This document shows positions 58,014 through 64,000 of a stretch of DNA of 64,000 nt, in pieces. Below the pieces are notes generated by a model. The model had not been told where the DNA came from, did no database searches, and worked only from the letters and a program-made list of their open reading frames with translations. Positions within the stretch are counted from its first letter, which is position 1, and each line of letters starts with the position of its first letter. A program made the position numbers and the translations under genes. The stretch lies in assembly GCA_001910725.1 (NCBI GenBank), contig MJGA01000002.1, positions 186,001 through 250,000 on the forward strand. Reading direction: 5' to 3'. Source of the stretch: Phanerodontia chrysosporium (taxonomy: Eukaryota; Basidiomycota; Agaricomycetes; Polyporales; Phanerochaetaceae).

Positions 58014-61000
58014 TCACTGCGCGCCCGTCGCATGCCCGTCTACAGCCTTCCCCGTGGTCTGTATCGCGCTAACTAGTTGGCTGACGAGAGTCTCGAGACG
58101 TTCAAGCCGATCGTTGAGTTTGACGAACATATCCTGGGCAGGATCGCTGGATTCGGCCTTGGGCGGCGCTGGTATATGTCGATAGAGGATGAATTGGTGC
58201 CTAAAGGAATGTACTGCAGGCCTCTCAGCCCCATCTACGGCTTCGTGATTGCGCTTCGAGTTACCTTCGTCATGGTTCGCTTCATGATCATTTGGCGGGT
58301 TTTCCGGCGGCGCGTTATCTTGTTCGTCACCCACGACGCTGCCGCCTGGAGAGGGCTCTGCGGGTCCCACCGCCTGGCCGTCTGTGAGCGCTGCATTAGA
58401 GAAGCCTGTGCCACAGCTGAAAGCATCCTTTACCTCCTTCGTCATCGTGATCCACACTATCCTCCTCCACTCCACTGGCAGTAGGTGATCGGCTAGCGGA
58501 CATAGCTTCCGCATAACTAGCGTAGGAGACTTCGTCCTCGTAGGCCAGTGCGTCGTCCTTCTCGGTCTTACACTTGAAGCAGACGTAGGTTTCTGCCACA
58601 GAGGTCAGAGTCTTAGGAAAGTGTGCACCGTAGTTACGCACCTTCGCAATCAACGCAATACCAATACGGCGTCTTGAGTGAATCTCGACAGTAAAAACAG
58701 CTGCGAGTCTTGGTAACGTCATCTACTCAAACACCCAGACGTCAAGAAGTCTGATTTCAGGTTTGGTGACATCTCTTCGAGAGGTCGACGCACCTGACGC
58801 GCAAGCTTTATCTAGCAGGCTTTTTACATCTAATATACGGTCCCACTCCTCCCTCTTGTAGGTCGGAACCCTGATTTCGAACAAGGAATGTGAGGATAGA
58901 TGCTGCCTCTTTATTGAGGCGTTATGTGCGTGGCACATAGACAGGTTGTCGACATAGTCGATGCAGTCGGAGCAGAGATCTATGGTACGAGATTCGATGC
59001 CTTGACTGACGGGCAATTTAGTTTCAGAATCGATATGAACGCAGTCAAGACAGAAATATCGTTTGGACACGACATTTCCCTTGCAGCCCCAGCATTCCAT
59101 ACCCCTAGTTTATGATGATAAGCGATCGTTGGCCAACGCGCAAATGTATCACATCGTGCTCACCAATGTACGGATTGCCTCCGTCGCAGCAGTAAAGAGA
59201 GTCTTTGGTAAACCTCAAGATCTTGTTTCGAGCATAGCGATGCAAGTCCGGCAAGCTCGTCCGCCTCTGCAGCTGATAGCTCCGGCAGCCAGGGAGTCAT
59301 TCCAGGAAGCGAGTCGGTATCTACTCGGCTGTATAGCTCGACGAATCGCCGCCGGATCCTTCGTCGCTCCTTGAGGTAGGACCAGGTGAAATGCCCCAAC
59401 TTCAGACGCACACGATTCAGAGTGTTGGCAATCGCAAACCTCCACAGAGCGCGTGCTTTGTTTGATGCGAGCTCCTCCGGGGTTGGATCAAGATACGGGA
59501 ACTGGGTGCGAGCTACATGTAGCTCGAAACGGGCTGCTACATGCTTTAAGTCATCTTGAGTGGCACTGACGCCGACCTCATTGGGCTGTTCGGAGTTATC
59601 TTCCGGGTTCGGGCTCGGAGGACTAGACGCGTGATCGCGGGTCTCAGCAGCTTGATCTGTGGGGTCGCTGACCACGTTGAAAACGGTTCCTTCAATGATG
59701 TCGCGAGCCTCGTTAAGTGTACCTGTAAAGCGAAGCAACCCCAGTGCAGTTTTTGAGTCGAAGCTTATGGCAGGACCCTGCAGTGTGCCGGTGATAGTGA
59801 CGGCGCCTTGCATGGACACGCCTGACCCAGTGACAGAACCATTTTCGCCGGCGGAGGCAAGGTGAGGTACATAATGCCAACAGGGTGTTTGCGAGTGTAT
59901 CCCCCGTCGTACAGCCGGGTCGAGAGGTTGCCGGTCCAGGGTACCGAATGACCGTCTGTAGTTGAAAATTGGAGGACGTCACTATGGTCGTAAACCTCGA
60001 TGTGGAGATCCAGGTCCTGGGTGGGATACAGAAGTGCTTCGGGGGATCTGTTTCGTCGACCAGATCAAACTCGTCGTCAAAGAGGATATCAGTGACAGTC
60101 GAGATATGCCTGGCTAAGAAGCCGATGTCATGGAGGATGTACGGCTTGATCCCTATACGTCTGGTTTTTTGCCGGAGGTATATAGCAGAGATATACTTGC
60201 TGGTGTTGAATATGTCTGTGTCTTCCGCATATAGGCAGTAGTAGTACTATTAGACGCAAGCTTGAGCTAATCGGTGGCTATCATGTAATATTACACTCAC
60301 AATGCCGTATGAGAACTTTTGAAGCTGCTCGTCTGGGTCCAGGTTTTGCAACCTATACATAGCTAGCAATATTCCGACGCTGATCAAAGACAGGTATCAA
60401 TAGAATGGCTCAGACCATACCTGTAAGATGCTCCGCACGACTGCATGCAGCGTCGAAGATGGTAGAAAAGGACTTTGAGATGTTCATCAGCTCTTGTGGA
60501 TGCAGAGCGACATCTTTGGCATGTCGCAGAACATGCCATGCACGAAGCAGTAGAAGGTATATGAGCTGGAGCAGGTTCTAGATAGAGGCTGAGTCTATCA
60601 ACCAACAGAGGCCTGCTTCGCGCGCACCTTTTCTAGCCGAGCGGAGCCCACGACAAAACGCAAAGTATCCTCTGCATCGACTAGATACTTCACGGACCCC
60701 AACTTCTTCCGTATCATGATCTCTTCACTTTCGACATAGTCCTTGAAGCGATCAAATAGGTTATAGCTCTCTTCCGTGCGCTCTGGAAGGCCCATATAAA
60801 CACCCGCTAGTATTTGATCAAGGCGGTACACCGGCGCGATGTCGTTCATGAGGAAGTCGACAATGACATTGTTCCCTGGGAACTTTACCCGTGCTTCATG
60901 TGCCAACACAGGTATACGTGCGAGGAGGAGTTGTATCCGGGCGAAATAGTGAGGGAGAGTCAGGGCGTAGCCTAGAAGATTTACTGAGGCTGGAACGTCC

Positions 61001-62912
61001 ACGTAATAGCATGTCCTCCGTACCTGCCGACCAGTATGCCAACCACTTTGGCAGACTGGCCATGCGTGTCTAATGTTAGTCCTTCCCGAGAATCATGATA
61101 ACGAATCACGTACCTCCAGTCCCTCGGTCGGGACTTCGTAAATTCGTTGACTTCTGCCACTGAGACGAGCGATGATGCATCCTTATCAATGGCTTCGAGT
61201 AAAGGCTGAATTCGGGAGATCGTGATGAATTCTAACGCCCATTCGTCTACTGGAGCCTCGCGATTCACGCCTTGCGTAACCTTCGCTATCTCCTGCACCT
61301 TAAGCAGGTCCGGGTCGTGACTCGCAGAGACTATATCGCTAATCTCTTTGAGAGCCTCGTGTTCGACGGAGGCCGCGGCTCTGTGGCGCTCAGCGTAGTA
61401 CTCGCGCAGGCCTAGAACGAGATTTCTTCCCTTGACCACGCTTTTCCATCCCTGACAGAAAAAAAATCAATACAGTAACAACGCAATCAATTGGGAGAAT
61501 TAGAACAGACCGATTCCCTCCAAACTGTGTATAAGTCCTGGGGACACTGTATCAGATGGGTCGGCCTCACATTGAGGTAAGCATACCTTGTCAATGATTC
61601 TGTCGTGTGGACCGGAGGTAATCACGCCGATCACGCGATCCGACTCGCGGCTGACAATAGTCGACATCTCGTCCGGAAGACGTCTTGCTGTGCCTTGAAT
61701 TTCCGTGTGAAAAGCTCCTCATTCTCCTGGATCATGTCCGAGAACGATTTGTTGACTTCGCGGGCGATATCCCGGACAATTATGGCCTGCGGATCCCTCA
61801 GGAGCGATTTTCCCTCGCTTTGCAACTCCTTGTCGCCGCTCTTCTCGATCAGTTTCCGCATCAACCCTCGTCCTTGAGGATCCTCTCGGCGCCACCGTTG
61901 AGCTCGATCTCGCGAAGCAGGTCGCGTTCAACTGGTGAGCGCAGGAGGCGCAGCAGAATGAGTGTGCTTGCCTTGTCTTTGGTGCTCTGGATGTGAAGCG
62001 ACACGGTACCAAGCTTGGTATTCGCCTGCTGGATGCCGACACTGGAGTAGATGGCAAGGTCCTCTTGCAGAGCCTGCTTGTGGTCGTCGAAGGCCTTAAT
62101 GAAGCTCTCGAGCTTGCCCTCCCATTCCAGACTTCGAAATAGCTTGACTACGAGGTATTCTGCGTCAACCATCGGTCAAAATATGGCAGGAGATTTGCCT
62201 ACCGAGCGTTCTCTTCTTGGAGAACGTGTCGCATATCTCCGAGTATTTCTCAATGTCGTTGGCGACCTTGGTCATACGCCCACCGAGTCGCTCCTCCACT
62301 GTTTTGCCGTCTGGGCCACGGTCGTCCTGAACAATGTCACGCAAGCTAGCAGGATCTCAGGTTAAAACTTGCGAGACGCCTCCGACGTCAAGGACAGACA
62401 CATACATAAGTAAAACCGAAAACATGTCGTTCATCTTCAATTGAATCAGCATAACTCGTTTGTCGTTTTGGCGACGTGTCATCTCGAACTGAAGTGCCGT
62501 CTTGAACGCAAGTACAGCGACTACAAGAACAAATGAGGGCAGTTCAACATAGAGTATCCGATATACATACCGGAGATGAAGGGATGCGTCTTTGCCAAGC
62601 CGTCAAGAGCATTGGTGAGGATCTTGCTGGCCGAACCCAAGTTGTCAATTTGTGATTGCACGAGTTGCAGTGTCTGGGTAGCGACTGGCTCAATGGCTTG
62701 CACCGTCGGGTTATTAGCTTCGGCCTGCGCGGCGGCCATCATGCCTGTGCAGAACGGTTGAGGCAAGGCACCATGCAGGAGGAGATGAACAGACCTATGA
62801 CGCTCGCTCTCTTGGGCGCAGACTTGGGCTTCGCAGTGTCGACTACCGCGGAGGCCTTGAGAGAAGACGAAGCCCTGGCGAGGCTGGCGTCTAAGTCGGT
62901 TTCTGTAGACAT
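58014..62912 (-). CDS. Large EF-hand and ZZ-type zinc-finger protein (frame broken in several places)
   Basis: This architecture is common in Agaricomycetes, where I know it as an uncharacterised protein. The start at 62912 gives MSTETDLDASLARASSSLKA, which splices to QSQIDNLGSASKILTNALDG, LAKTHPFIS and VAVLAFKTALQFEMTRRQND. A helical region follows, then an EF-hand-like loop DKDASSLVSVAE with NEFTKSRPRDWSLPKWLAYW. Further on are YLLLLRAWHVLRHAKDV and a beta-rich part (DLHIEVYDHSDVLQF, GSVTGSGVSMQGAVTITGTL). Two zinc-finger blocks (CWGCKG, CLDC, LCSDCID; then CFYC, CVDC, CFKC) lead to a C-terminal coiled coil (KLNDRLERLETLVSQLV). Five one-base losses are needed to keep the frame: about 61866, 61675, 60043, 59850 and 58726. 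It is either poorly read sequence or a recent pseudogene. Confidence 0.75.
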
Positions 62913-64000
62913 CTCTGTCGGTTCTACGGTCTTGGTAAGATGGTACGTCGAGGTGGAGTACTATGAGGGAGGCAGAGGGTGGTCTCAGCTTGTCGTCCCA
63001 GAAGAGCAGCAAGACGCTACGGAAGTCACTTTTCCATTACACCCGCTGGACATCGGCCGGTGTATTGCGTGCCTTGTCGTGTGCTCTGCGTGCTAAATAA
63101 GGGTACGAATCAATAAGGAACAGAGAGCGACTCAGCGCAACAGGTTCCTGTCACGCTCAACAGTCCTTGACAGCAGAACGTATTGGTCGTGCCTGACCAT
63201 AACTGACACCGCGGGAACAACGTCGTCGTTCACCGGTGCTGGCAGTCGATAGCCTGCTTAAAGTAAGTGCGACTTTTATGACGAGCCTACAGTTCACGGA
63301 CGTCGGAGTCACCAACATCTATAGTGTGAGTAAACTTGCGCCAATCTCGGTCGAGGCGAGCGGGGTGGAAGTGAAGTGCCCGCTTACTACTTAGGGTGTC
63401 GAAACGCCCATCAATCTGTTACTCCCCTTCAAGTCCCGTTGTAGTCGTGGTAAGAAATCGGGTCTTACTGCCAGCTCACCGCCTACAAACCAGAACTTAC
63501 CTTGACGAAACTCCGACTGGCGTATCAGCCCATGTCTTCCAGCAGGTCCTCAACCCGAATTTCACGATATAAGTTCAACGTCGAGAGTATGAATAAATGG
63601 TGACAAGACTAGAGACCGGGAACAGCTCTCAAAGGGGACCTATTGTGTTACTGCGTTGGGAACACATGAGACGACCGTGCCTCATAATCGGCCTATGCAT
63701 CAACGTCAACGGATGAAGGACGCTCTTGAGACGTGTCTCTCCCATAAGAAACTTCAACGCCGTACGGCCAGATGTGGAGAGGCGTCGAAGCAACCAGGGA
63801 GCCCAGTCGATCTAGCACCGAGGAATACTTCAGACGCGGCGGTAGACAACGCCGCTGCGTCTGCTACATGGGGTGCGTCTTCCGAAATGACCCCACAGGG
63901 GACGGGCATTGCCCTACATACCGACAAGAACCTCTGACGAAGCCCGTCATGTTCGTGGTTGCGGACAAAGGATAGGCGTCCCGTGGGAACGCCCGTTATT
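62913..64000. other. Right flank, no supported gene
   Basis: Upstream side of the EF-hand/ZZ gene. Open frames at 62656-63096 are antisense to its first exons, and 63656-63937 (+) shows no domain. Nothing else was recognised up to the window edge. Confidence 0.45.

Overview
The window is nuclear DNA from a filamentous basidiomycete, most likely an Agaricomycete of the polypore type. Genes are split by many introns of about 48-60 nt with GT(A/G) donors and CTGAC/CTAAC branch sites. Gene density is moderate. The gene families are lineage-typical: DUF6533 seven-helix membrane proteins, F-box/leucine-rich paralogues, DUF4470-MYND proteins, and a large EF-hand/ZZ protein. Everything here is read by eye; no alignment or database search was possible.

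Layout. 0-6 kb: 5' end of an isochorismatase-like hydrolase (-), an F-box gene (-) and a SWIM+RING protein (+). 6-18 kb: DUF6533 gene A (+), a decayed MYND remnant, two tandem F-box paralogues (+), DUF6533 gene B (+) and a decayed DUF6533 copy (-). 18.6-22.3 kb: an intact 1,192-residue DUF4470-MYND protein. 24.9-30.4 kb: a large inverted repeat (arms about 935 bp, spacer about 3.7 kb) enclosing a 5'-truncated P450 pseudogene and an apparently intact PB1/GRGG gene; its right arm abuts a truncated DUF4470-MYND pseudogene. 32-34 kb: a DUF6533 gene interrupted inside an exon by a 395-bp insertion with a 6-bp target duplication. 35.6-48.4 kb: a UbiA-type membrane enzyme (-), a long low-complexity hypothetical protein (+), a fourth F-box gene (-) and a further DUF6533 gene (+). 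48.8-62.9 kb is housekeeping-like: a RING-H2 protein (-), condensin subunit CAP-G/Cnd3 (+), thymidylate synthase (+) and a large EF-hand/ZZ protein (-).

Functional picture. The left two thirds is a turnover zone of fast-evolving families (five DUF6533 loci, four F-box loci, three DUF4470-MYND loci) with intact, truncated and interrupted copies side by side. The right third holds conserved genes.

Two observations stand out. First, apparent one-base losses, nearly all in or beside short homopolymer or G/C runs, break otherwise conserved reading frames in condensin, thymidylate synthase, the EF/ZZ gene and the 38.7-kb gene. All have the same sign, so sequence-consensus error is the simplest explanation. 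Second, the 395-bp insertion in the DUF6533 gene has a clean 6-bp target duplication, and removing it on paper restores the family's reading frame.
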